Positions 18,426 to 27,208 of a stretch of DNA of 64,000 bases are shown here, piece after piece. Source of the DNA: Peribacillus frigoritolerans (GTDB lineage Bacteria; Bacillota; Bacilli; Bacillales; DSM-1321); assembly GCF_040250305.1 (NCBI RefSeq), contig NZ_CP158190.1:1644001-1708000 (forward strand), given 5' to 3'. How positions within the stretch are numbered: the first letter of the stretch is position 1; every line of letters begins with the position of its first letter. Position numbers and translations under genes: made by a program. The notes beneath the pieces were generated by a model. It saw only the letters and a program-made list of their open reading frames with translations, had not been told where the DNA came from and ran no database searches.

Positions 18426-19508
18426 ATGAAAAAAAGGCTGCACAAATGGCGCCTAATTGCTCTGCTGGGTATTGTAGGACTTGTCCTTTCGGGCTGCGGC
18501 GAACCATTTCTATCCGCACTGAAGCCAGCTGGCGATGTTGCGCAATCTCAGTATGACTTACTGATATTGAGTACACTGATCATGGTACTGGTTATTATTG
18601 TTGTGATTATTTTGTTCGTTGTAGTTTTACTACGCTTCCGTCGGAAGGAAGGCGACGAAACAATACCGAAACAAATTGAAGGAAGTCATAAACTCGAAAT
18701 TATCTGGACTGTTATTCCTATCCTTCTTTTAATTGTTCTGGCTGTTCCAACCGTCGTCACGACTTTCGACTTAGCCGACACAAAGGCAATGGATAAGAAA
18801 GATAAGGATGGAAAAACGAAGGATGCACTTGTCGTGAATGTCAGGGCGAACCTTTATTGGTGGGAGTTTGAATATCCGGACCTTGGCGTTGTAACAAGTC
18901 AGGATTTGGTTGTGCCAACCGATCAAAAAGTGTACTTCAATCTAACTGCTTCAGATGTTAAGCATTCATTCTGGGTACCGTCTGTCGGAGGAAAGATGGA
19001 TACCAATACAGAAGGGGTCAATCAGTTTTTCTTAGAATTCGACAGTGAAAAGGCTGAAGATTCAAACAACTTGTTTTACGGAAAATGTGCTGAACTTTGC
19101 GGTCCTTCACATGCTTTGATGGATTTTAAGGTCGTAACGAAGTCCAAAAGCGATTTTGAAGCGTGGACCAAAGATATGAAAGCCGCGAAGGAACCTGTCG
19201 TTGAAGGTGATCTGGCCAAACAGGGTGAAGATGTCTTTAATCAAAGTTGTATAGGCTGCCATGCGGTGACACCAAATGACAGCAGGCCTGAAGCTGCTCG
19301 TCAGGCTCCGAATCTCGCTACATTCGGTGAGCGTCAAAAAGTGGCTGGCGTATTGGATCATACTGAAGAGAATGTAAAAAAATGGATCAAAGATCCTGAG
19401 AAGTATAAACCGGGCAACACGATGACCGGTACTTACGGCGAACTTTCGGATTCAGATATTAATGCACTGGCAGCCTATCTATTAGAGCTTAAGGTGGAAG
19501 ACAAATAG
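18426..19508 (+). CDS. ctaC: Cytochrome caa3 oxidase subunit II with cytochrome c domain
   Basis: Receives electrons at the outer face of the membrane and passes them to subunit I. It is a 360-aa lipoprotein: signal peptide with lipobox LSGC (Cys24), two membrane helices (about 43-70 and 92-114), the CuA domain (H180, C221, E223, C225, H229, M232 all visible) and a fused cytochrome c domain (CIGCH at 275-279, axial Met333 in NTMTGT). The fusion marks it as a caa3 rather than a quinol oxidase. First gene of ctaCDEF. Confidence 0.98.
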   Translation: MKKRLHKWRLIALLGIVGLVLSGCGEPFLSALKPAGDVAQSQYDLLILSTLIMVLVIIVVIILFVVVLLRFRRKEGDETIPKQIEGSHKLEIIWTVIPILLLIVLAVPTVVTTFDLADTKAMDKKDKDGKTKDALVVNVRANLYWWEFEYPDLGVVTSQDLVVPTDQKVYFNLTASDVKHSFWVPSVGGKMDTNTEGVNQFFLEFDSEKAEDSNNLFYGKCAELCGPSHALMDFKVVTKSKSDFEAWTKDMKAAKEPVVEGDLAKQGEDVFNQSCIGCHAVTPNDSRPEAARQAPNLATFGERQKVAGVLDHTEENVKKWIKDPEKYKPGNTMTGTYGELSDSDINALAAYLLELKVEDK

Positions 19509-19532
19509 AACATTGATTAAGGAGGTTAAATC

Positions 19533-21404
19533 GTGAGTACGTACGCTAATAAAAAAGGATTTGGCGCTACGCTTTGGGATTATCTGACGACGGTGGACCA
19601 TAAGAAAATCGCCATTTTATATCTTATCTCTGGCGGATTATTCTTTGTAATCGGCGGTTTGGAAGCGATGTTTATCCGTATCCAGCTTGCAATCCCAAAT
19701 AATGACTTCGTAAGTGCCGGATTTTATAATGAAATATTGACCATGCACGGTACAACTATGATATTTCTGGCAGCCATGCCATTGGTGTTTGCTGTAATGA
19801 ATGCGGTTGTACCCTTACAGATAGGGGCACGTGATGTCGCGTTCCCATTTTTGAACTCGTTAGGTTTTTGGTTGTTTTTCTTTGGAGGAGTCTTTCTGAA
19901 TCTTTCATGGTTTTTAGGGGGGGCTCCTGATGCAGGCTGGACATCATATGCATCACTTTCCCTGCATTCCGAAGGCCACGGTATTGATTTTTACGTCCTG
20001 GGATTACAGATATCAGGATTGGGAACATTAATTGCGGGGATCAATTTCCTTGTAACCATTATTAATATGCGTACGCCTGGTATGACATATATGCGTATGC
20101 CGCTGTTCACATGGTCAACTTTCGTTGTTTCCGCATTGATATTATTCGCTTTTCCTCCGCTTACCGTAGGATTGGTGTTAATGATGTTCGACAGGATGTT
20201 CGGCTCGAATTTCTTTGATGTAGCAGCGGGCGGGAATACGATCATTTGGGAGCATTTATTCTGGATATTCGGTCACCCGGAAGTATATATCCTGATTCTT
20301 CCAGCTTTCGGTATTTTTTCCGAAATTTTCGCTACATTCTCCAGAAAAAGATTATTTGGTTATTCATCAATGGTATTTGCAACCGTTTTAATCGGTTTCT
20401 TAGGTTTCATGGTTTGGGCGCATCACATGTTTACGACTGGTTTAGGACCTATCGCGAATGCGATTTTTGCCGTTGCTACCATGGCTATTGCAGTGCCGAC
20501 GGGTATTAAGATATTCAACTGGATTTTTACGATGTGGGGCGGAAGCGTCAAGTTCACGGTACCGATGCTTTATGCAGTTGCCTTTATCCCTACATTTACC
20601 ATGGGCGGCGTGACAGGTATCATGCTCGCATCAGCACCAGCTGATTATCAATACCATGATAGTTATTTCGTTGTTGCCCATTTCCACTATGTAATCGTTG
20701 GCGGGGTTGTATTGGGCTTACTGGCTGGAATCAATTTTTATTGGCCAAAAATGTTTGGAACGATGTTAAGTGAAAAATTGGGACAAATCACATTTTGGAC
20801 GTTCTTGATCGGTTTCCATTTAACATTCTTCATTCAACATTTCTTAGGTTTGATGGGGATGCCTCGTCGCGTATTTACATTCTTGGACGATCAAGGTCTC
20901 AATACAGGTAATATGATTAGTACAGTTGGAGCCTTCTTAATGGCATTTGGGGTCTTGGTTATGGTCATCAATATAATCATTACATCTGTGAAGAATGAGA
21001 AAGTCGGCAATGATCCATGGGGAGACGGCCGTACGCTGGAATGGGCCATCCCATCACCACCGCCCTTTTATAATTTCAAACAACTTCCGCTTGTCCGCGG
21101 ATTAGATCCTTACTGGGTTGAAAAAATGGAAGGGAAAAAGGAAATGACTCCTGCAGAACCACTGGGGGATATCCATATGCCGAATTCATCCATACTTCCT
21201 TTAACGATTGCCTTGGGTTTATTTGTTGCCGCATTCGGAGCTTTATATAATATGGATGATAAGACATGGACCCTGCCTATAATGATTGTTGGACTTTTGA
21301 TCACATTCGCTTCAATGTTTATCCGTTCCGTAAAAGACGATCATGGATACCACATTCATAAAGAAGAACTTATGGACGATAAAGACAAGGGAGGTAAGGC
21401 ATAA
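19533..21404 (+). CDS. ctaD: Cytochrome caa3 oxidase subunit I
   Basis: Catalytic subunit with heme a, heme a3 and CuB that reduces oxygen and pumps protons. It is 623 aa with 12 or more helices. The CuB ligand and crosslinked tyrosine are in WIFGHPEVYILILPAFG, the CuB histidine pair is in WAHHMFTTG, and the heme ligands are in VAHFHYVIVGG. The long C-terminal part with two further hydrophobic helices is usual in Bacillus. The start is GTG with AAGGAGGT at 19519-19526, 24 bp after ctaC. Its last base is shared with the ctaE start. Confidence 0.98.
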   Translation: MSTYANKKGFGATLWDYLTTVDHKKIAILYLISGGLFFVIGGLEAMFIRIQLAIPNNDFVSAGFYNEILTMHGTTMIFLAAMPLVFAVMNAVVPLQIGARDVAFPFLNSLGFWLFFFGGVFLNLSWFLGGAPDAGWTSYASLSLHSEGHGIDFYVLGLQISGLGTLIAGINFLVTIINMRTPGMTYMRMPLFTWSTFVVSALILFAFPPLTVGLVLMMFDRMFGSNFFDVAAGGNTIIWEHLFWIFGHPEVYILILPAFGIFSEIFATFSRKRLFGYSSMVFATVLIGFLGFMVWAHHMFTTGLGPIANAIFAVATMAIAVPTGIKIFNWIFTMWGGSVKFTVPMLYAVAFIPTFTMGGVTGIMLASAPADYQYHDSYFVVAHFHYVIVGGVVLGLLAGINFYWPKMFGTMLSEKLGQITFWTFLIGFHLTFFIQHFLGLMGMPRRVFTFLDDQGLNTGNMISTVGAFLMAFGVLVMVINIIITSVKNEKVGNDPWGDGRTLEWAIPSPPPFYNFKQLPLVRGLDPYWVEKMEGKKEMTPAEPLGDIHMPNSSILPLTIALGLFVAAFGALYNMDDKTWTLPIMIVGLLITFASMFIRSVKDDHGYHIHKEELMDDKDKGGKA

Positions 21405-22033
21405 TGCAAACAGATGAAAGATTCACGGATGCCACTTGGCCTGCTTCTCCCGAGAAAGCGACTTTAGAAGGTAAAAATAAGTATTTGGGATTCTGGTTGT
21501 TTCTTGGTGGAGAGACGGTACTATTCGCCTCACTTTTTGCAACTTACCTTGCATTGAAGGATAAAGTTCCAAATGGTGATGCAGCCTTAGCTAAAGACTT
21601 GTTCGAATTACCGCTGACATTTGTAGCAACCATGCTGTTATTGACCAGTTCATTAACCAGTGTGTATGCGATGTACCATATGAAAAATAACCATTTTAAA
21701 CAAATGCAAGCATGGCTTGTAATTACAGTTGCACTTGGTTTTGCTTTTCTAGGTCTTGAGATTTATGAATTTAATCACTATGTTCATGAATTCCATCATA
21801 CCTTTACGAGCAGTGCATTCGGCTCCGCGTTTTATACGTTAGTCGGTTTTCATGGAGGACACGTTGCTTTCGGTCTGGTTTGGATCATATCTCTTATGGT
21901 TCGTAATGCAAGAAGGGGCTTGAATTTATATAACGCTCCTAAATTTTATGTTGCTAGTCTATATTGGCATTTCATTGACGTAGTCTGGGTGTTTATCTTT
22001 ACTGTCGTATACTTAATGGGAATGGTGGGATAA
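21404..22033 (+). CDS. ctaE: Cytochrome caa3 oxidase subunit III
   Basis: Integral membrane subunit III, 209 aa with five helices, stabilising subunit I. The family signature FHGGHVAFG is visible near residue 147, and the conserved C-terminal YWHFIDVVWVFIF is complete. The ATG overlaps the ctaD stop by one base (TAATG), with a GGAGG six bases upstream, so translation is coupled. The N-terminal 20 residues are polar. Confidence 0.97.
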   Translation: MQTDERFTDATWPASPEKATLEGKNKYLGFWLFLGGETVLFASLFATYLALKDKVPNGDAALAKDLFELPLTFVATMLLLTSSLTSVYAMYHMKNNHFKQMQAWLVITVALGFAFLGLEIYEFNHYVHEFHHTFTSSAFGSAFYTLVGFHGGHVAFGLVWIISLMVRNARRGLNLYNAPKFYVASLYWHFIDVVWVFIFTVVYLMGMVG

Positions 22034-22036
22034 CTG

Positions 22037-22372
22037 ATGGCGAATGAACAATCAAATTCAGCGAACCCGAATGTCGATTTAAAATATCGCCGTAAGAAAC
22101 ATGCTGAAGAGATGAAACACCAAGTGATATCATTTACACTTATGATTTTCTTTACATTACTTGCTTTTGCAGCTGTAGGGATCGAGGGGTTTTCACATTG
22201 GTTCATTAAACCAGTCATTTTGCTGCTGGCAGTTGTACAAGTGATTTTCCAATTGTATTATTTCATGCATATGAAGCATAAAGGGCATGGCACCATTGCA
22301 TTGTTCTTATTTTCCGGCCTTGCAGTCGGCTTGATAACTGTCCTTGTGTTCACAACGATTGTTTGGTTATAA
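22037..22372 (+). CDS. ctaF: Cytochrome caa3 oxidase subunit IV
   Basis: Small subunit IVB, 111 aa, with a polar N-terminus and three hydrophobic helices (about 35-52, 60-76 and 86-108). The motif FYFMHMKHKG-like sequence (YYFMHMKHKGHG) between helices 2 and 3 is typical of subunit IV of Bacillus oxidases. It starts 3 bp after ctaE and ends the ctaCDEF operon at a clear terminator. Confidence 0.95.
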   Translation: MANEQSNSANPNVDLKYRRKKHAEEMKHQVISFTLMIFFTLLAFAAVGIEGFSHWFIKPVILLLAVVQVIFQLYYFMHMKHKGHGTIALFLFSGLAVGLITVLVFTTIVWL

Positions 22373-22376
22373 ACCA

Positions 22377-22417
22377 TAAAGGAAATCGGCTATTGAATGA
22401 TAGCCGGTTTTCTTTAT
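22377..22417 (+). terminator. Terminator of ctaCDEF
   Basis: Stem AAAGGAAA.CGGCTA pairing with TAGCCG.TTTTCTTT around an 8-base loop, with T-rich 3' arm. Confidence 0.85.
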
Positions 22418-22522
22418 GTGTTGATTAGCTAGAAAAAGAATCCAAGTTTATCTATATTTGTTACCATGTTTCATTTTAGGTATAATGAAAGTAAGAAAAA
22501 GTTTATGAACGAGGTGATTTTT

Positions 22523-23425
22523 TTGTCTATTGATATTTTCGGATTTCGCGCTTTGTGGAGTCCTTATTATTTTGCCGTCCTCGTACTTATAACCGTTGGC
22601 TATTTTTGGCTGGTGACAAAAAAAAGGGAGAAGTTTTCGGGCAGTTCAGCGCTAACAGTAAAACAGGCAACTTATTTTTTGATAGCCATGTTCCTTCTAT
22701 ATGCAGTAAAAGGATCACCGCTGGATTTATTGAGCCATATCATGTTCAGTGCCCACATGTTTCAAATGGCACTGCTCTATCTCGTGATTCCGCCTTTATT
22801 TATCATAGCGATTCCGGATTGGCTTATGAGAACTTTCATAAACTCAAGGGGAGTGAAGCCGTTATTTCAATTTTTCACGAGACCTCTTATCGCCCTTTTA
22901 GTATTTAATGTTCTTTTCTCGTTGTACCATATCCCGTTAGTGTTCGACTTTATCAAAACGGGGATGTGGTTTCATGCCGGATACACGGTCCTTTTATTTA
23001 CTACCGCTGTTTTGATGTGGTTCCCGCTTGTTAATCAACTTCCGGAACGTGAAAGTCTGTCAGGTGTGAAAAAAGTAGCTTATATTTTCGGCAGTGGCAT
23101 TTTAATGACCCCTGCTTGCGCTTTGATCATTTTTGCTAATGATCCGATGTATGATACATTCACCAATGCAGAATCTTGGGCCAGTGCCATGGAACTTTGC
23201 GTCCCGGCTTCAGCGCTGTCCGGCTTAACGCTCAGTGGCCCGGAAATGTTCAATGGACTGCCATTGCTTGAGGATCAACAGCTTGGCGGGGTTCTGATGA
23301 AGGTAATCCAAGAAATCGTTTTAGGCTATGTATTAGGTGTCATTTTCTTTGCTTGGTTCAAAAAGGAGAATGGCGGCCAAAATGATATCGATCCGATACC
23401 TTCGGATTTTCAGACTGTAGAATAA
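22523..23425 (+). CDS. ctaG: Cytochrome c oxidase assembly factor CtaG
   Basis: Seven-helix membrane protein of the CtaG_Bsu (caa3_CtaG) type, required for formation of active caa3 oxidase in B. subtilis, probably in copper delivery. It is 300 aa. Conserved membrane histidines and methionines are visible (LLSHIMFSAHMFQM and WFHAGYTVL). The start is TTG at 22523, six bases after GAGGTG; two upstream ATG codons have no site. It is transcribed apart from ctaCDEF, being bracketed by terminators. Confidence 0.95.
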   Translation: MSIDIFGFRALWSPYYFAVLVLITVGYFWLVTKKREKFSGSSALTVKQATYFLIAMFLLYAVKGSPLDLLSHIMFSAHMFQMALLYLVIPPLFIIAIPDWLMRTFINSRGVKPLFQFFTRPLIALLVFNVLFSLYHIPLVFDFIKTGMWFHAGYTVLLFTTAVLMWFPLVNQLPERESLSGVKKVAYIFGSGILMTPACALIIFANDPMYDTFTNAESWASAMELCVPASALSGLTLSGPEMFNGLPLLEDQQLGGVLMKVIQEIVLGYVLGVIFFAWFKKENGGQNDIDPIPSDFQTVE

Positions 23426-23433
23426 TTGTACGG

Positions 23434-23468
23434 TAAAAGACTTGTCTTGGGGCGGACAAGTCTTTTAT
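23434..23468 (+). terminator. Terminator of ctaG
   Basis: Stem AAAAGACTTGTC with GACAAGTCTTTT around an 8-base loop. Confidence 0.9.
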
Positions 23469-23632
23469 TTGCCTTTGCCTAATATTTGATTTTAAGCAAA
23501 TAGCCAGTGATTCGACTTGGCTATTCTATAAAAGTGAGCATTCTGTTAATAATCCTTGATTTTATTGAATTTTATGATTGCCTCTTATAAAATGGTAGTT
23601 GATTAATAAATATAGAGAGGACTACAATACAT

Positions 23633-24094
23633 ATGTCTTTACCAATCCTTCCAACGATAAGTACAGCTTTCATTGTATTAAGTGCCATCACTGTTGCAAT
23701 AGGCTGGTATCAAATTAAACAACGCAAAATCGAGACCCATAAGAAAACCATGATGGCAGCTGCGGTTTTTGCGGTAATCTTTTTCACCATATATCTTTCC
23801 CGGACGGTCTTCATTGGCAGTACGTCATTTGGCGGACCCGATGACATTAAGATTTATTATACGATTTTTTTGATCTTCCATATAACGCTTGCGACAACTG
23901 GAGCAGTTTTGGGGATCATCATGCTTACCACTGGTTTTAAAGGTAAATTCGCCATTCATAAAAAAATCGGACCTGCTACCAGCATCATTTGGTTTTTCAC
24001 TGGGATTACAGGAGTAGCTGTTTACATCTTGCTTTATGTCATTTATCATGGCGGCGAAACAACATCTTTAATAAAGGCGATCCTAGGATTTTAA
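23633..24094 (+). CDS. ctaM: DUF420 membrane protein, CtaM-like oxidase assembly factor
   Basis: A 153-aa protein with four membrane helices and conserved histidines facing the membrane (FHITLATTG, FAIHKKIG and YHGGE), the pattern of DUF420. The Staphylococcus member CtaM is needed for maturation of the heme A-containing oxidase, and the B. subtilis member is YozB. Its place next to ctaG supports an oxidase assembly role here; this is inference. The usual B. subtilis neighbour at this site lacks this gene. GAGAGGA precedes the ATG. Confidence 0.85.
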   Translation: MSLPILPTISTAFIVLSAITVAIGWYQIKQRKIETHKKTMMAAAVFAVIFFTIYLSRTVFIGSTSFGGPDDIKIYYTIFLIFHITLATTGAVLGIIMLTTGFKGKFAIHKKIGPATSIIWFFTGITGVAVYILLYVIYHGGETTSLIKAILGF

Positions 24095-24101
24095 AATAAC
24101 G

Positions 24102-24134
24102 AAAAAGCCTGGTGCAAAAAAGCATCAGGCTTTT
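24102..24134 (+). terminator. Terminator of the DUF420 gene
   Basis: AAAAGCCTGGTGC pairs (with one G.T) with GCATCAGGCTTTT. Confidence 0.85.
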
Positions 24135-24145
24135 GTAATGGATAC

Positions 24146-24182
24146 GAAAAAGAGAGAGCATCACACATGATCCTCTCTCTTT
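24146..24182 (-). terminator. Terminator of the YugN-like gene
   Basis: AAAGAGAGAG... pairs with CTCTCTCTTT; read on the minus strand it ends in a T run, downstream of the gene that ends at 24208. Confidence 0.75.
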
Positions 24183-24207
24183 GTACCTCACTTTTAACTT
24201 ACGGCTT

Positions 24208-24570
24208 TTACAGGCCGTTGAATTGTGTAAGTTCTTCTTTGATTTGAGTGAGGATTTTTTCACTTTGTTTAACTAGTGATGCAGGGAAATCCTCTCCTTC
24301 ACCATATTCAAGTCCGTGTGGATAATAGTGTTTTCCTAATAGAGGGACCATAAGCTTAATGACGGCCCTGTGAGAGCCTACATCGCCCTCTGTAGCATAG
24401 CCAAGTATTCTCAGGTAAAACGTGCCTTCTTTTAATTCGAACTTACGATCGTAACTGACTCTTTCGTAATCCCATTGTTCTGCACGTATTAAACCATATT
24501 GCGGCATTAGGTCATCTAATCGGTTTAAGTCGGCTGTGATGTTTTCGATTCCAAAGCGTTCAAATTTCAC
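24208..24570 (-). CDS. ylbA: YugN-like family protein
   Basis: A 120-aa soluble protein of the YugN-like family, function unknown. Family features are the central GTFYLRILGYATEGDVGS and the HYYPHGLEYGE segment. The length and location between ctaG and ylbC fit B. subtilis YlbA; the symbol rests on this position. The start is GTG behind AGGAGGT. The CBS-domain gene ylbB, which follows in B. subtilis, is not present. Confidence 0.78.
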   Translation of the reverse strand: MKFERFGIENITADLNRLDDLMPQYGLIRAEQWDYERVSYDRKFELKEGTFYLRILGYATEGDVGSHRAVIKLMVPLLGKHYYPHGLEYGEGEDFPASLVKQSEKILTQIKEELTQFNGL

Positions 24571-24892
24571 GAGTAGTACCTCCTATGTTTACTATTGAGA
24601 ATTAAAATGACATACCGGGAAAATATTATGTACATGAATATATTAAAAATCTCCAAGTATGTTTATAATATACCATTTTATCCTATATTTTATAATAGTA
24701 CGAAATGGTGGAAGTTGCAATGAACTCAACCATGGTATTTCAATCATTCACAAAAGTTCCATTTTTTAAATAAATTTAATGAAGGGGCAGTCTATCGTAA
24801 ATTAGAAAATTATGATTGAACAGTGATATAATCAGGAAAGAAAGGTTTTTTGCATTGGATACATAAATTAGATAGAGAGAGGGAGTGTTCCT
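24571..24892. other. Divergent intergenic region between the YugN-like gene and ylbC
   Basis: AT-rich, about 320 bp, no gene seen. An extended -10 sequence TGATATAAT at 24824-24832 lies 60 bp before ylbC without a good -35, and is the likely ylbC promoter. Confidence 0.45.
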
Positions 24893-25951
24893 CTGCGCAA
24901 TTTAGGTAAGGTGTTGGTGTTAATCGTTATTTTTTTCGTAATCGGTATTTATCTCAATATCGGCGATGAAGATGAAGGGAACCCTCTTATTGATGGTAAC
25001 AAAGGTGTTAACCCCAATGGACATATAAATGATAAAAGCCCTTCCTCTGAAAAGGAAGGGGTTACTGAAGTGACAGAAGGTCTGGCAGTAACAATCGGGA
25101 AAAATGCAAAAGAGATAGAAAAGGAATACGGTAAGCCAGATCGAATTGATATGTCCGCCTATGGATATGAATGGTGGGTTTATAAAAAGAGTTATAATAA
25201 TTATTTTCAATTAGCCGTTGAAAATGAAAAAGTGGTATCTGCTTATGGAATCGGTGATGAGGTGAATGTCGCTCCTTTTAAAATTGGACAATCGATTGAT
25301 GCCATCTATTCCAGCTTATATGTGGAACCAACTGTTGATATTGAAGTTGGTGACAGTTCCTATCGTTTTGAATTGTCGGAGGAAGATATGAACATGAGAC
25401 CGTTGATTGATTTAGGGAATATTAATGTTCAGCTTTATTTGGATAAATTCACAGGGACTGTTTCAAGCATCCGATTTTTGAATGATTCGACCCTATTGAA
25501 ACAACAGCCGTATGAGTTAACCTATCATGGTGAGTTTGTGACAGTTAAGGATCTTTCAGAGGAAGACATGGCGAAAGTGGAAGATGGCAATGAGCAGCAA
25601 ATATTCGATATTACGAATATAATGCGCAGCCGGTTTGATTTGGAGCCTTTAGAATGGGATGCTCCAACAGCAAGGGTTGCCTATCTTCATAGCCGGGAAA
25701 TGACGGACGCACCTGAAGGAACCCAGGTTTCCGAAACAAATGGGGATTTGGAAAAGCGTCTCGATTCAGGTCATGTAAAATACAGGGCAGCAGGTGAAAA
25801 TATAGCGGCTAAATATGTGGATGCAGCTGCAGTCATGGAAGGCTGGCTAAATAGCAAAGGTCATCGGGATGCGATGCTGAACGAGGAATTTACAGGTCTG
25901 GGCGTCGGGGTATATAAAAAGTATTACACTCAGAATTTCATAAAGAGATAA
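24893..25951 (+). CDS. ylbC: CAP-domain protein YlbC with N-terminal membrane anchor
   Basis: Membrane-anchored extracytoplasmic protein, 352 aa from CTG. It has one N-terminal hydrophobic segment (about residues 7-24), a low-complexity acidic linker, a CAP-associated domain of two repeats (about 65-215) and a C-terminal CAP/SCP-like domain (from about 230, ending HRDAMLNEEFTGLGVGV...). Function unknown; bacterial CAP proteins are extracellular. The best-placed start is CTG at 24893, 7 nt after GGGAG; the first conventional start is GTG at 24911 with no good site. It corresponds to YlbC by order and architecture. Confidence 0.88.
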   Translation: MRNLGKVLVLIVIFFVIGIYLNIGDEDEGNPLIDGNKGVNPNGHINDKSPSSEKEGVTEVTEGLAVTIGKNAKEIEKEYGKPDRIDMSAYGYEWWVYKKSYNNYFQLAVENEKVVSAYGIGDEVNVAPFKIGQSIDAIYSSLYVEPTVDIEVGDSSYRFELSEEDMNMRPLIDLGNINVQLYLDKFTGTVSSIRFLNDSTLLKQQPYELTYHGEFVTVKDLSEEDMAKVEDGNEQQIFDITNIMRSRFDLEPLEWDAPTARVAYLHSREMTDAPEGTQVSETNGDLEKRLDSGHVKYRAAGENIAAKYVDAAAVMEGWLNSKGHRDAMLNEEFTGLGVGVYKKYYTQNFIKR

Positions 25952-25984
25952 AAAAACGGATCCGATTTGGGTCCGTTTTCTTGT
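25949..25984 (+). terminator. Terminator of ylbC
   Basis: AAAAACGGATCC pairs with GGGTCCGTTTTC around a short loop, directly at the ylbC stop. Confidence 0.8.
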
Positions 25985-26156
25985 TCTGGATATAGCGAAA
26001 AGTTCCCCATCCATCATTACGGTGGACCATCCCCTCAATGATGATCGTTTGCCTATGTATTAATTTGCGTGGCACGAAATCAGCCGATGAAGGGTTTTAC
26101 GTAACGAACTTGGATATCTGCAGTAAAGGTAGCATACCCTTTTGGAACCGTTGAGC

Positions 26157-26348
26157 TTAAGGTCGAATCTTGTCCCTTGTTTGCTTACATCTTTTTAATT
26201 GCAGCAGGATTGAAAAATAAGAGCGGTTCCCTTGCTCTACTTTGGCTTTTAACCCTGAAACAATTCCCGATAAATCAGATAACTCTGTTTCATCTGCAGA
26301 TTCAGCTAGGTTTTGGAGGTCTTTGATTGAAACACATTCATGCGGCAT
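26157..26348 (-). CDS. Small protein, unrecognised
   Basis: A 63-aa soluble protein, beginning MPHECVSIKDLQ, with an acidic middle (ESADETELSDLSG) and a basic C-terminal third. I do not recognise it. The case for translation is a near-perfect AAAAGGAGG seven to eight bases before the ATG at 26348. It lies between ylbC and ylbD, divergent from ylbD; I know no B. subtilis gene here. Its AT-rich upstream region shares about 110 bp with the ylbD promoter region. Confidence 0.65.
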   Translation of the reverse strand: MPHECVSIKDLQNLAESADETELSDLSGIVSGLKAKVEQGNRSYFSILLQLKRCKQTRDKIRP

Positions 26349-26461
26349 GAAAATACCTCCTTTTGGAAAATCCATTTGGATTTAAAATGAAATGTGATGC
26401 ACTTTTTATTTACCTTGAGCATATGGTGCAATAGGCGATGTCTAAGTGTGAGGTGAGAGTA

Positions 26462-26893
26462 ATGGCAAAAAGAAAACGGCCCTCCGTGGATCGATTTCGT
26501 GAGTTTGTAAAGGAGCATCCTCATTTAGTGAATGAAGTGAGAAGCAAACAAGCAACATGGCAGGAACTTTTTGAAGAGTGGTATTTACTCGGAGATGATC
26601 ATCCACGCTGGCAGGCTGACGGCAGTGTGGGTGAGTCCAAAATGAATGCAGAATCCCCATCACCGCCGGTGGAAAAGGGAGACCAAAGCACTGAGTTGAT
26701 CGGTTCGTTAATGAGTGCAGTTAAAAATATGGATATGGGGCAGATTCAACAATATATTACGAATGCCAATCAGGCTATCGGTGCAATCCAAGGAGTGTTA
26801 TCTGCTTTCCAAGGGAATAAATCAGGTGATACAAGTCCTCCCCCAAAAGAAAAAGAGCAGAGAGCTAACCCTTTTTTATTCACAAAAGATTAA
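26462..26893 (+). CDS. ylbD: YlbD spore coat-type protein
   Basis: A 143-aa protein of the YlbD_coat family. The conserved N-terminal half (RFREFVKEHPHLVNEVR ... TWQELFEEWYLLG) is followed by a low-complexity proline-serine linker and a C-terminal segment with QIQQYITNANQAIGAIQGV. Members are reported as putative spore coat proteins; localisation here is inferred. Start at ATG 26462 behind GAGGTGAG; an upstream in-frame start overlaps the site. Followed after 12 bp by ylbE, so likely a two-gene operon. Confidence 0.85.
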   Translation: MAKRKRPSVDRFREFVKEHPHLVNEVRSKQATWQELFEEWYLLGDDHPRWQADGSVGESKMNAESPSPPVEKGDQSTELIGSLMSAVKNMDMGQIQQYITNANQAIGAIQGVLSAFQGNKSGDTSPPPKEKEQRANPFLFTKD

Positions 26894-26905
26894 GGAGGGT
26901 TTTTC

Positions 26906-27148
26906 ATGCGTCAGAATATATATGAATTCATCCAAACAAACGAAGATATGCGAAATTACTTGAGGGTTCAGCCTGGATGGTACAGAAGGTTAATGCGTAA
27001 TCCCCATGAAGTGGATGTGTTTGAAACCGAGGCGAAATATTATTTTGAAAAGTCGATTCCGCATCGGGTCTCTAAATTTTCGGAAAGCGTTCAGGTAGCC
27101 TCCATGATGCTTCATATGTTTCAAGCGATGAATGTTTCAAGTGAATGA
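26906..27148 (+). CDS. ylbE: YlbE-like protein
   Basis: An 80-aa protein matching the YlbE-like family, with the conserved QPGWYRRLMRNPHEV core and a helical C-terminus. Function unknown. A strong AAGGAGGG precedes the ATG. It is 12 bp downstream of ylbD, the same arrangement as in B. subtilis. Confidence 0.88.
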   Translation: MRQNIYEFIQTNEDMRNYLRVQPGWYRRLMRNPHEVDVFETEAKYYFEKSIPHRVSKFSESVQVASMMLHMFQAMNVSSE

Positions 27149-27208
27149 AGAAAAAAAGAGTAAATTACTCCTTTTGGCGAACAATAAAGGCAAAAGGGGG
27201 ACGATGGA

